In this document: positions 48,534 through 56,934 of the stretch, piece after piece
Position numbering within the stretch: the first letter of the stretch is position 1
How the letters are laid out: each line of letters begins with the position of its first letter
DNA from: Gemmatimonadota bacterium
Lineage (GTDB): Bacteria; Gemmatimonadota; Gemmatimonadetes; Longimicrobiales; Gaopeijiaceae
Assembly (NCBI GenBank): GCA_029262115.1
Contig: JAJCZZ010000072.1
Span: 1-64,000, forward strand
Direction: 5' to 3'
DNA length: 64,000 nt
Made by a program: the position numbers and the translations under genes
Notes under the pieces: generated by a model
The model's database searches: none
What the model was told of the DNA's origin: nothing
What the model saw: only the letters and a program-made list of their open reading frames with translations

Positions 48534-48914
48534 GTGCGGGACAGGGCACGAGGATCAGGGTTGCAGAAGACGGCGCTCATCGCGGCGCTCGCGGTCACGA
48601 TGACCGGATGTTACTCCCACACGATCCACGCAGGGGGTGGCGCACCGAACGGACCGGTGGTTTACGACGAGTGGCAACACTTCTGGATCGGCGGGCTGGT
48701 CGGTGACAGCCGAGTCGACCTGCAGCGCCTTTGTGGGGGTCGGGACGCCACGGTGAGGGTCCGCCAGAGCTTCCTGAACGGACTCGTGGCTGGGCTGACG
48801 GGCGGCATCTACGTCCCCACGACCGTCGAGGTCCGGTGTCGCAACGGTCGTCGCGGCGACATCGAACTCGACGCCGACGATCTGGAGCGACTGAGGGAGA
48901 GCCTGGACCGCTGA
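48534..48914 (+). CDS. Bor-family lipoprotein
   Basis: A 126-residue protein from GTG 48534, preceded by GAGGAGGGG. The leader contains a lipobox (ALAVTMTGCYS) typical of Bor/Iss lipoproteins, followed by the family layout: THxxxxxGGxP, a FWIGGLVGDSRVDLQRLCGG segment and a QSFLNGLVAGLTGGIYVPTT block. Bor proteins are outer-membrane lipoproteins first found in phage lambda and linked to serum resistance; here the role is unknown. A short candidate leader frame and a hairpin precede it. Confidence 0.75.
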   Translation: MRDRARGSGLQKTALIAALAVTMTGCYSHTIHAGGGAPNGPVVYDEWQHFWIGGLVGDSRVDLQRLCGGRDATVRVRQSFLNGLVAGLTGGIYVPTTVEVRCRNGRRGDIELDADDLERLRESLDR

Positions 48915-49056
48915 GGAATCGCCGAGGGATTCCGAGACGTCACGTACGGACGCGCGAGTGGGCCGTCCGCCCGGCGCCACCTCTTGAGCGAAGGCCTCGG
49001 GTGTACGAAGCTATGCGTATCGTCGAACGCCCCCGCCGTTCACCCGAGGCGCTTTC

Positions 49057-49506
49057 TTGACCCAGCAGCCCCACTGCCCTGTCGATCACCACGCCGCCGA
49101 AGTCGCGGCGGAGCGGCTGCCCGGCCCCCTGCGCCGCGGCATCTACTTCTCAGTGGGGAGCGTGAGCGTGGTCATGGGCGTCATCGGGATTTTCGTGCCG
49201 CTCTGGCCGACGACCTGCTTCCTGCTCCTGGCAGGCTGGGCTTTCGCGCGCAGTTCGCCACGGGCGGAGCGGTGGCTGTACGAGAACCGGCTCTTCGGGC
49301 GATACCTCTCGGACTATCGGGAGCGGGGCGTGATCTCGCCGCGCGTGCGCCTCACGTCCGTCTCGGTGCTCTGGCTTTTCATGGCCGTCACGATCGTACT
49401 TCTGTCGCGGGTCTGGGTGGCCGCGCTCCTCCTGCTCGTGGCGACGGCGGTCACGGTGCACCTCTACTCCCTGCCGACCGCGCCACGGGAACCCGCTCGG
49501 GGCTGA
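49057..49506 (+). CDS. DUF454 (YbaN-like) membrane protein
   Basis: A 149-residue inner-membrane protein. TTG 49057 is the start. The segment LGxxxVVMGVIGIFVPLWPT followed by TCFLLLAGWAFARSSPRAER is the signature of the DUF454/YbaN family, including the conserved Pro-Thr-Thr-Pro-like turn (here PLWPTTCF) and the WLxxxxxxGxYLxxYRExG region. Two to three further hydrophobic segments follow. The function of the family is unknown. The start has only a weak ribosome-binding site. Confidence 0.8.
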   Translation: MTQQPHCPVDHHAAEVAAERLPGPLRRGIYFSVGSVSVVMGVIGIFVPLWPTTCFLLLAGWAFARSSPRAERWLYENRLFGRYLSDYRERGVISPRVRLTSVSVLWLFMAVTIVLLSRVWVAALLLLVATAVTVHLYSLPTAPREPARG

Positions 49507-49582
49507 GCCCGCTCGGGAGGTTGATGGGTTCCTCCCCCCCAACGCTGTGCCTCCCTCCCTTGTCACAATTGAGTCGGGACAG

Positions 49583-49598
49583 GACTATTGGCATAGTA
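49583..49598. promoter_or_regulatory. Second copy of the ACTAT-N4-ATAGT operator-like dyad
   Basis: GACTATTGGCATAGTA lies 57 bp before the metalloprotease start and matches the 16-mer at 30527-30542 in 13 of 16 bases, with the same spacing. The dyad may be bound by the same repressor. A related TATAGTAGAG at 7679 shares only the right half. Confidence 0.5.
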
Positions 49599-49654
49599 GA
49601 CCTCGGCGTACGCCGTTCGCGTGCGCGGGACACCAAACAGGGAGCGGGACCGGG

Positions 49655-52168
49655 ATGACGGGTCGATCGAGGCGTGGGTACGGGGCGTGGATGGTGGCGG
49701 CGGTAGTCGGGATCTCTGGGTGCTCGAGCACACAGGCCGCGCCGGGGTCGACGGCGCCCCCCAACGGCGGCGCTCGCGGCGGAACGGGCAACGGTGCGCG
49801 CACAGCCCCGAGTGGACCCAAGCCGTACACCGACGTAATCGACAGCACGGTCACGTCCGACGACGGTCTGATTACGGTCCACTCCAAGGACGGCGACTGG
49901 CTGTTCGAAGTCCCGGACTCACTGCTCGGGCGCGACATGCTTCTGATCTCGCGCATTGCCGGCGTGCCCACGGGGCTCGGCGGCTTCGCGCCAGCGGGCG
50001 TCGCCGCCGGGCGCCAACTCGTCCGGTGGGACCGGATCGGTGACCGGATCCTGCTGCGGCGCCACGAAGAAGGGTTCGTCGCCGAGGACTCGCTTCCGAT
50101 CGCGCAGTCGGTGCGGAGCAACAACTTCGCGGCCATCCTGGCCTCGTTCGAGATCGAAGCCCGCTCCGAAGGCGACGACGCCTCGGTGGTCGATGTGACC
50201 GACTTCTTCGAGGGCGACACGCCGTCCCTGTCGGGGCTCCGGGCGAATCAGCGCCGGGACTTCCAGGTCCGTCGTCTCGACAGCTCCCGGAGCTTCATCA
50301 ACTACGCGCGAAGCTTTCCCCTCAACGTGAACGTGCGCCATACGCTCACGTACGACGCAGGGGCCCCGCCCGCGAACGCGCAGACCGGCACCATCTCGAT
50401 GGAGATGCACCAATCGATGGTGCTCCTCCCGTCCGATCCGATGATGCCCCGCTACGCCGACGACCGGGTCGGGTACTTCACCGTCAACCGCATCAACTTC
50501 GGGCTGGACGAGCAGAAGGCGGCCGACGAGGAGTTCATCCGCCGCTGGCGCCTGGAGCCCAGCGACCCCGTGGCCTACGCGCGCGGGCAACTCGTCGACC
50601 CCGTCAAGCCGATCGTCTACTACGTCGACCCGGCCACACCGTCTCGATGGGTGGGCGCCGTCAAGCGAGGCGTTGAGAACTGGCAGGCCGCCTTCGAGAC
50701 GGCCGGCTTCAGCAACGCAATCATCGCCCTCGACCCGCCATCTCCCAGTGAGGATCCCGAGTGGGACCCTGAGGACGTGCGGTATTCGGTGGTCCGGTGG
50801 GCCGCGAGCCTGACACGCAACGCGCAGGGTCCGAGCACGTCCGACCCCCGGACCGGTGAGATCATCGAATCGGACATCGTGTGGTACCACAACCACATGC
50901 GGTCGTACCGGACCTGGATGATGGTGCAGACGGGCGCGGCCAACCCCGACGCGCGTAGCCTACCGATCTCGAATGAGCTGATGGCCGAGGCCATGGAGCA
51001 GGTCATCACGCACGAAATCGGGCATGCGATCGGGCTTCCGCACAACATGATCGCCTCCTCCTCGTACCCGGTGGACTCCCTCCGATCGGCCAGCTTCTCG
51101 CGGCGCATGGGTGTCGCCCCGACCATCATGGACTACGCCCGCCAGAACTACATCGCCCAGCCAGGCGACGGGCTTCAGCCGCTCGATTTTCTCCGCCACA
51201 TCGGTCCGTACGATCACTATTCGGTGAACTGGGGATACCGGGTCATTCCGGGCGCGGACACCCCGGACGATGAGCTGGATACGCTGGATCGCTGGATCGT
51301 CGAACGTGCGGGGGATCCCATGTACCGATACCTCCCGCAGGGTGGTCTCGGCGTCAGCGACCCGCGCGCCCAGACCGAGGACATGGGAGACGATCCCGTG
51401 CGCGCGAGCGAGTACGGGATGGCCAACCTGAAGCGGATCGTCCCGAATCTGGTGGCATGGACCACACGGCCCGGCGAGGACTACGGTGACCTCGCGGAGA
51501 TCTACGGCGAGGCGCTGGGGCAGTGGAACCGGTACGTGGGGCACGTCCTGACGGTCGTGGGCGGTGTCAACGTGGATCTCAAGACGTCCGACCAGGTCGG
51601 TCCGGTCTACGACGCCCTTCCGCGCGGGCGCCAAAAGGCCGCAATGGGGTGGCTGTCACGGGAGGTGTTCGAAGCGCCCTTATGGCTCAACGACGCCGCG
51701 ATCCTTGAGCGCATCGGCCCCGGTCGAGCAGGGCTTTCCGTTCTGAGCGCCCGCCAAGCGGGCATTCTCCGTCGTCTGCTCGACCCGAGGCGGCTGGCCA
51801 TGCTGTCCGAACTCGAAACGAGTGCCGCCGATCCGTATCCACTGGTGGAGTTCCTGGACGATACGCGGGCCGCCGTGTGGCGGGATCTCTCCCGCGTCTC
51901 CGCGATCGACGGCTACCGACGAGCGCTCCAGCGGGCGTATCTGGAGCGGATGGAGTCGCTCATGACCGAGCAACCGACCGGCAACCCGTTCCAGGGGCAG
52001 GCACCCGTCATGGATCGGTCCGACATCCGTCCGCTGGTTCGGGCCCAGCTGATCGACCTACGTGCGGACGCCCAGCGGGCGGCCGCACGGGTGAGCCATC
52101 GGGTGACGCGGGCGCACCTGCGGGACGTGGTGGCACGGATCGACGACCTGCTGGAGGGTGGGAACTGA
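49655..52168 (+). CDS. Zinc-dependent metalloprotease lipoprotein (DUF5117/DUF4953 type)
   Basis: An 837-residue exported protease from ATG 49655 (GGGAGCGGGACCGGG upstream), with a lipobox (VVGISGCSS) and a low-complexity Gly/Pro linker. The zinc site is HEIGHAIGLPHN starting at H453, and the conserved downstream Met-turn-like APTIMDYARQNY follows. Upstream, DGLITVHSKDGDWLFEVPDS and GFAPAGVAAGRQLVRWDRIG are the N-terminal domain typical of the Gemmatimonadota/Bacteroidota DUF5117-DUF4953 family. It is probably an extracellular peptidase. The operator-like dyad at 49583-49598 lies in its promoter region. Confidence 0.9.
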   Translation: MTGRSRRGYGAWMVAAVVGISGCSSTQAAPGSTAPPNGGARGGTGNGARTAPSGPKPYTDVIDSTVTSDDGLITVHSKDGDWLFEVPDSLLGRDMLLISRIAGVPTGLGGFAPAGVAAGRQLVRWDRIGDRILLRRHEEGFVAEDSLPIAQSVRSNNFAAILASFEIEARSEGDDASVVDVTDFFEGDTPSLSGLRANQRRDFQVRRLDSSRSFINYARSFPLNVNVRHTLTYDAGAPPANAQTGTISMEMHQSMVLLPSDPMMPRYADDRVGYFTVNRINFGLDEQKAADEEFIRRWRLEPSDPVAYARGQLVDPVKPIVYYVDPATPSRWVGAVKRGVENWQAAFETAGFSNAIIALDPPSPSEDPEWDPEDVRYSVVRWAASLTRNAQGPSTSDPRTGEIIESDIVWYHNHMRSYRTWMMVQTGAANPDARSLPISNELMAEAMEQVITHEIGHAIGLPHNMIASSSYPVDSLRSASFSRRMGVAPTIMDYARQNYIAQPGDGLQPLDFLRHIGPYDHYSVNWGYRVIPGADTPDDELDTLDRWIVERAGDPMYRYLPQGGLGVSDPRAQTEDMGDDPVRASEYGMANLKRIVPNLVAWTTRPGEDYGDLAEIYGEALGQWNRYVGHVLTVVGGVNVDLKTSDQVGPVYDALPRGRQKAAMGWLSREVFEAPLWLNDAAILERIGPGRAGLSVLSARQAGILRRLLDPRRLAMLSELETSAADPYPLVEFLDDTRAAVWRDLSRVSAIDGYRRALQRAYLERMESLMTEQPTGNPFQGQAPVMDRSDIRPLVRAQLIDLRADAQRAAARVSHRVTRAHLRDVVARIDDLLEGGN

Positions 52169-52196
52169 GGGCGGGGTAGCCGCTTCCAAGTGGAGG

Positions 52197-52793
52197 ATGA
52201 GGCTCCTGCCCCTTCTCGCGCTCCTGGCAACCCTCACGACCAGCCGACCGGTAGACGCCCAGGAGTCGGAATGGGCCCTCGGACCGGTCGTGCGCCGCCA
52301 CTGGTTCGGCGAGGATCTAAACCCGTCGCTGGCCTACGGTCTCCGAGGGTGGCACGCCAGCGGCAATCGCTTCCTGTATCTCGAAGGCTCTTTCCAGCGC
52401 ACGCGGCAGCACCCTGCGTCCGACTGTCAGAACGACGACTGCCAGACGCGCACGAAGCCGGTGTCGTTTATCAATGGGGCGGTCGGGTGGCAACGTCGCT
52501 TGGCAGCGATAGCCGACGGCGTGATCTCGGTAGTCGGAGGCGGCGGGATCGTTCGCTCGCGTCGAACAACGGACTTGAAGGCACTCGCTCGACCCGCGGT
52601 GACCTCGGTTCACTACGGTATCGAGGTGAGGTCGATCATACTGCTCACGGCGGGGCTCAACACCCAGGCGTACCTGGAGGGCGTGAGTACAGCGATCATG
52701 AGTGGGTGTCAGGACGTTCATATCGGGGTTTGTCCGGAGTGGAGGTTGGGGGTTGGTATCGGCGTGGCGATCTCTTTGCCGCGACCACCCTGA
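52197..52793 (+). CDS. Exported protein of unknown function
   Basis: About 198 residues with an N-terminal signal peptide (RLLPLLALLATLTTSRPVDA). The mature part is beta-rich with glycine-containing strands (GGGGIVRSRRTTDLKALARP, GVGIGVAISLP at the end), compatible with a small outer-membrane barrel. Four cysteines (SDCQNDDCQT and GCQDVHIGVC) may pair. No family is recognised. ATG 52197 is preceded immediately by GGAGG, while the in-frame GTG at 52158 is an alternative start. It is convergent with the OmpA gene. Confidence 0.62.
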   Translation: MRLLPLLALLATLTTSRPVDAQESEWALGPVVRRHWFGEDLNPSLAYGLRGWHASGNRFLYLEGSFQRTRQHPASDCQNDDCQTRTKPVSFINGAVGWQRRLAAIADGVISVVGGGGIVRSRRTTDLKALARPAVTSVHYGIEVRSIILLTAGLNTQAYLEGVSTAIMSGCQDVHIGVCPEWRLGVGIGVAISLPRPP

Positions 52794-52837
52794 GATATGA
52801 CGCGCGACCATTTGCGGAATCGCACGCCCCGACGAGC

Positions 52838-52889
52838 AAACAGCAAAACGCGGGCGGCGCGGACCAAAATCGGCCCACCCCGCCCGCGT
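52838..52889 (-). terminator. Rho-independent terminator of the OmpA-like gene
   Basis: A perfect 10-bp inverted repeat (52848-52857 and 52880-52889) encloses a 22-nt loop. On the minus strand it is followed by a TTTTGCTGTTTG tract. It lies 57 bp after the stop of the OmpA-family gene and between convergent genes, so it probably serves the minus-strand transcript. Confidence 0.75.
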
Positions 52890-52946
52890 CGCTGCACGTC
52901 GACCTTGAGGCGTACGTGCTACCGCAGCGTTACTCGCTACCGCACA

Positions 52947-53639
52947 CTAGTTGCCTACGCCGCCGTGGCGCTTGAGCATCTCTTCCTGGAGCTCTTCGGA
53001 CGCGAAGATCGCCACCTCGACCCGGCGGTTCTCCTGACGGCCCATATCAGTGTCGTTCGACGCGATCGGCTCCATCTCTCCACGGCCCATGGCCGAGACA
53101 CGCGCGGCCATCAGGCCCTGGGAGATCAGGTAGCGCTCGGCCGCCGCAGCCCGCCGCTCGCTGAGGGCCTGGTTGTAGCTGTCCGAACCGGCAGCGTCGG
53201 TGTGACCGACGACGAGCACCTCGGTGTCGTCGTACTCGCGCAGGCTCTCGGCCAGATTCCGCAGGTTGTCCCGCGCCGCCGTGCGGAGCACGTCGGAGTC
53301 GTAGTCGAACAGGAGGCCCGAGTCGAACGTGACGTGGATCCCCTCACCGACGCGCTCGATGGTGGCTCCGGGGATGGTCTTCTCGAGCTCCTCGGCCTGG
53401 TCGTCCATCCGGTAGCCGATAGCGGCTCCGGCGGCCCCACCCAGAACGGCACCGATGATCGCGCCCTTGGTGGTCGAGCCGGTCTGGCTTCCGATCACAC
53501 CACCGACGACGCCCCCGACCGCGGCGCCGGTCGCGGCGCCCCGCTCGGTCTTACCCAGGGACTCAAAAGTCGAACACCCCGACAGGCCCACGACACCAAT
53601 GGTGCCGAGGACGAGAAAACGGGAAGATCGTAAAGACAT
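52947..53639 (-). CDS. OmpA-family lipoprotein with glycine zipper
   Basis: A 230-residue outer-membrane lipoprotein (lipobox GVVGLSGCS). Residues ~32-75 are a glycine-zipper membrane-like segment (GAAVGGVVGGVIGSQTGSTT, GAVLGGAAGAAIG). Residues ~100-220 form the OmpA peptidoglycan-binding domain (LLFDYDSDVLRTAARDNLRN, VVGHTDAAGSDSYNQALSER, RRVEVAIFAS), with the Asp and Arg that grip diaminopimelate. It resembles YiaD. It probably tethers the outer membrane to the wall. The start is ATG 53639, and a terminator follows the gene. Confidence 0.92.
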   Translation of the reverse strand: MSLRSSRFLVLGTIGVVGLSGCSTFESLGKTERGAATGAAVGGVVGGVIGSQTGSTTKGAIIGAVLGGAAGAAIGYRMDDQAEELEKTIPGATIERVGEGIHVTFDSGLLFDYDSDVLRTAARDNLRNLAESLREYDDTEVLVVGHTDAAGSDSYNQALSERRAAAAERYLISQGLMAARVSAMGRGEMEPIASNDTDMGRQENRRVEVAIFASEELQEEMLKRHGGVGN

Positions 53640-53734
53640 ATTCGTTACTCCGGTTGGATCGAGTACTTGATTGACGCACCTGCCTGTTCGTCATCAAGTG
53701 CACGGAGCATGCCAATTCTCGTTTCGCCGACCCG

Positions 53735-54928
53735 CTATCCCCCGAAACCCATGACCAGCAAGGGCTTCTCGTGGAAATCGTACCGCGGCCTCAGCTCGTC
53801 GACGTCGTATGACTCCTCGAGATCCACCACCTTCGACGTTCCGTGGATCTCGTCGATGGGCACTGACCGGTAGACCCCGTTGCGTACCGCGACGAGGAGC
53901 CCGCTCTTCCCTTCTCGGACCAGATCGAACGCAATGTTGCCGAACGCCATCGGGGCAATGGAGTCCAGCGCATCGGGTTCACCGGAGCGCACGAGGTAGC
54001 CCAGACGCTGATTCACCGTGTTGATGCGGCGCCCGTGATTGTACTTCGGCGAGATCGACTTGATGAGGTCGGACACGCGGTCACCGATCCCGCCCAGCTT
54101 CTTGTGTCCGAACTGGTCCGCCTCCTCGCCCTCGAAGCTCATCTCGGCGTCCCCGGCGAGGGTCGCCCCCTCGCTCACCAGAACGACCGAGTAACGGCTC
54201 GGATTGGCACTCCGGTCCTTCACGAGGAGGCGCACGAGCCGATCCGGGTCGAACGGATGCTCGGGGATGACACATCGGTCCGCGGCCCCTGCCAAGGTCG
54301 GCAGCAGAGCGGTGAACCCCGCGTATCTGCCGAAGACCTCGATGACGAGGATCCGCTCGTGAGACCCAGCCGACGTGCGCAGTCTGTGCGTGAGTTCGAT
54401 GGTGCGGGTAACACACGTGCTGAAGCCGATGCAGTAGTCCGTGCCCGGAACGTCGTTGTCCATGGTTTTGGGGATGGCGATGACGCGCACCCCCTCGCGG
54501 TGCAGCCGGTGACCGTACGACAGCGTGTCGTCGCCTCCGATCGGTATCAACGTGTCGACGCCCAGATACTCCAGGTTCTCCAGCACGGCCGGGGTGATGT
54601 CGTTGACCTCGTCGGTGTACCGATCCGACAGATGATCGGGCACGAACGCTCTGGGCAGGTGGCTGGGACGGGTCCGGCTGCTGTGGAGGAACGTGCCGCC
54701 GGTGCGCCCCGCGCGATTGACGGCCACCTCCGAGAGTTCGACAACGCTGGCGGAGTTGTCGGCGCCGTCCTCCGGTACGAGGTCGACCAGACCCCGCCAT
54801 CCCCGGCGAATCCCGAGCACACGGTACCCGTCCCGGCGGGCGCGAATTGTGACCGCGCGGATGGCAGGATTGAGGCCAGGGACATCCCCGCCGCCGGTCA
54901 GGATGGCAATCGTGCCCCGGTTGGTCAT
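53735..54928 (-). CDS. 6-phosphofructokinase, probably PPi-type
   Basis: A 397-residue group-A phosphofructokinase, cytoplasmic (ATG 54928, sharing ATGA with the upstream stop). Substrate motifs are complete: GGGDVPGLNPAIR, RTGGTFLHSSR and the active-site PKTMDNDVPGTD. Residue D134 in IGGDDTLS and K154 in PKTMDND are the pair that, in characterised enzymes, selects pyrophosphate over ATP. An ATP enzyme would have Gly at both positions. The phosphoryl donor is therefore inferred to be PPi, pending assay. It is the second gene after an exported MBL-fold hydrolase, an arrangement with no obvious metabolic reason. Confidence 0.87.
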   Translation of the reverse strand: MTNRGTIAILTGGGDVPGLNPAIRAVTIRARRDGYRVLGIRRGWRGLVDLVPEDGADNSASVVELSEVAVNRAGRTGGTFLHSSRTRPSHLPRAFVPDHLSDRYTDEVNDITPAVLENLEYLGVDTLIPIGGDDTLSYGHRLHREGVRVIAIPKTMDNDVPGTDYCIGFSTCVTRTIELTHRLRTSAGSHERILVIEVFGRYAGFTALLPTLAGAADRCVIPEHPFDPDRLVRLLVKDRSANPSRYSVVLVSEGATLAGDAEMSFEGEEADQFGHKKLGGIGDRVSDLIKSISPKYNHGRRINTVNQRLGYLVRSGEPDALDSIAPMAFGNIAFDLVREGKSGLLVAVRNGVYRSVPIDEIHGTSKVVDLEESYDVDELRPRYDFHEKPLLVMGFGG

Positions 54929-55899
54929 CGGTCCAAGCCTCGGTCCAGTTCGGTCATCCACGCCCCGATCGCGCGCTCGAAGTAGCGCGGGTTGAACAGC
55001 GTCCATTCGCCCAATGACGTCGGGACACGGTACCGGCTCCCGGCCTCCTCCGCGCTCAGCCCCGCGTCGAAGGCCCGCTTCGCCGCTCCCTCGACGTCGT
55101 CCAGCAGATCGATGTACCGGGCCAGATCGGTGGAATCGGCCAGCGGTCCATGACCCGGCACATAGGTGGACGCGCCCCGCTCACGGATGAGACGCACAGC
55201 CATACTCAGACGCGACGGCGCGGCATCCACGTAGTTCGGAAACATCCGGTTCCACACCAGGTCACCGCAGAACACAACGGATGGATCGGTGACCTCGAGG
55301 GAGACGTCGGAATCCGTGTGGCCCCGGCGCGGTACGACAATGACGGAACGACCGCCGAGGTCCACCTCCGTGGGACGGCGCCTGTCGATCAAACGCGCGT
55401 CCTCGAACATCGCTTCGCTCGTGTTCCGGTTTCGCTCCAGGACCAACTCCCGCGTGCGGGCCGTGACCAGGAGTTCGGGACCGCCGCGACCGGTCACGTC
55501 GGACAAGCCGCCGGTGTGGTCGCCGTGATAGTGCGTGACCACGACGTGGGTCGGGGCGCGCCCGGTCAGAGTGCGTGCTTGCGCCGCCATCCATTCGGCT
55601 CCCTTCGCCGATCCGAATCCTTCGACGACGAGGACGCCGGCGCGGCCGGCTACGATGCCGCCGTTGCACAGTGTCGTGTTGTCCTCGAGCGGTGTGGAAA
55701 CCAGCGCCCACACCCCGTCGGCCACCCGCTCCAGACGCCCCCACGGCTCGCGCGCCACGACCGGAAAGCGCTCCTGACGGCCCCACCGCGTCCGGGCGAG
55801 GAGTGGAGAAGCGGACGCCATCAACCCCAAGTGCAGGGCACACGAGGACGAATGGCGGAGGAAGTCACGTCGGTTCCAGGGGCGGTCGGCAGGGCACAC
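54925..55899 (-). CDS. Tat-exported MBL-fold metallohydrolase
   Basis: A 324-residue protein with a twin-arginine leader (NRRDFLRHSSSCALHLGL). The metallo-beta-lactamase core shows HYHGDHTGG (metal ligands), the later GHTDSDVSLEV and CGDLVWNRMFPN, and a C-terminal GHGPLADSTDL. It resembles the SoxH/quinoprotein-relay-like exported MBL proteins more than true beta-lactamases. The substrate is unknown. The stop overlaps the phosphofructokinase ATG by four bases (ATGA), so the two are translated together. A 270-bp divergent spacer separates it from the copper-associated response regulator. Confidence 0.83.
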   Translation of the reverse strand: MCPADRPWNRRDFLRHSSSCALHLGLMASASPLLARTRWGRQERFPVVAREPWGRLERVADGVWALVSTPLEDNTTLCNGGIVAGRAGVLVVEGFGSAKGAEWMAAQARTLTGRAPTHVVVTHYHGDHTGGLSDVTGRGGPELLVTARTRELVLERNRNTSEAMFEDARLIDRRRPTEVDLGGRSVIVVPRRGHTDSDVSLEVTDPSVVFCGDLVWNRMFPNYVDAAPSRLSMAVRLIRERGASTYVPGHGPLADSTDLARYIDLLDDVEGAAKRAFDAGLSAEEAGSRYRVPTSLGEWTLFNPRYFERAIGAWMTELDRGLDR

Positions 55900-56060
55900 G
55901 GCGACGGATCCGAGAGGTTGGAGTCTGAGCTGGAGGCCACGCGCTGTGCGGGGGCCGGTCCACCAAGGGCATCACCACCATACCCCCACGTCCGCTATCC
56001 GGTTACGCCGATGTCTCCGCGCGGCGCCCATCCACACCCATATCGGTGACGTGAATACTT

Positions 56061-56088
56061 CTTAACGCGCAGTTCATGGTGGGTTGGG
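56061..56088 (+). promoter_or_regulatory. 11-bp-phased direct repeats upstream of response regulator
   Basis: CTTAAC (56061-56066) and GTTCAT (56072-56077) are spaced exactly 11 bp apart, with a weaker GTTGGG at 56083. This is the pattern OmpR/PhoB-type regulators bind. Similar arrays precede copC and the TolC-CusBA operon, so autoregulation by the downstream regulator is likely. Confidence 0.6.
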
Positions 56089-56169
56089 CCCCGGCAGCAT
56101 ACCGTAATGGGAGCCTGGGCCGCGCGCGGAGGCCGCCCGACTGACCTGTGGGAAGGAGGAGGACGGAGA

Positions 56170-56874
56170 ATGCGCATTCTCGTCGCCGAAGACGATAGGA
56201 AGGTCGCCAGCTTCATCGAGAAGGGCCTCCGAGAGGAAGGCTACTCCGTGGACGTGGTCCACGACGGCGACGCGGGCGCTATGAAAGCGCTGGTCTACGA
56301 GTACGATCTCTTGCTCCTGGACGTCATGATGCCCGGGAAGTCGGGTCTCGAGATCCTACGCGAGGTTCGCGCCAAGGAGAGCACCGTGCCGGTGCTGTTG
56401 CTCACCGCACGCGATGGTCCCGGAGACGCAGTCCAGGGACTGGACGCGGGGGCCGACGACTACCTGACGAAGCCGTTCAGCTTCGACGAGCTGCTCGCTC
56501 GACTCCGGGCACTCCTGCGTCGGGGCGGTGCCGAGCGCCCCGACCGCCTGATCTACGGCGATCTCCAGCTGGACCGGTTGAAGCACCAGGCGTTCCGCCG
56601 GGGAGAACGTCTGGACCTCACGCCCAAGGAATTCCAACTGCTCGAGTTCTTCATGCTCAACGCGGAGCGGGTCGTCCGTCGCACCGAGCTTTTGGAGAAG
56701 GTGTGGGACCTCACGTTCGACCCCATGAGCAACGTGGTCGACGTGCACATTGCGCATCTGCGCCAGAAACTTCGTACGGACGATCTGGATCCTCTGGTCC
56801 ACACGGTCCGGGGCGTGGGATACATCTTCCAGAACGCCGACGAAACGGAGGGGGGTGGCTCCGCCTCCGGTTGA
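56170..56874 (+). CDS. OmpR-family response regulator, copper module
   Basis: A 234-residue DNA-binding response regulator. The receiver has D51 as phospho-acceptor (LLLLDVMMPGKSG), T in LLLTARDG and K in DDYLTKPFSFDE. The C-terminal winged helix has the expected DLTPKEFQLLEFFMLNAERV and VDVHIAHLRQKL recognition helix. Overall it is most like CusR/CopR heavy-metal regulators. ATG 56170 follows AGGAGGACGGAG. No histidine kinase gene is adjacent, so its partner is elsewhere or it is used by another kinase. Phased repeats upstream of itself, of copC and of the efflux operon suggest that it controls this copper module. Confidence 0.9.
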   Translation: MRILVAEDDRKVASFIEKGLREEGYSVDVVHDGDAGAMKALVYEYDLLLLDVMMPGKSGLEILREVRAKESTVPVLLLTARDGPGDAVQGLDAGADDYLTKPFSFDELLARLRALLRRGGAERPDRLIYGDLQLDRLKHQAFRRGERLDLTPKEFQLLEFFMLNAERVVRRTELLEKVWDLTFDPMSNVVDVHIAHLRQKLRTDDLDPLVHTVRGVGYIFQNADETEGGGSASG

Positions 56875-56934
56875 GGGGCGCGATATCGCGGTGGATGGAC
56901 GGGGAAGCCGGCAATTCCTCGGGAGTCGTCCTTG

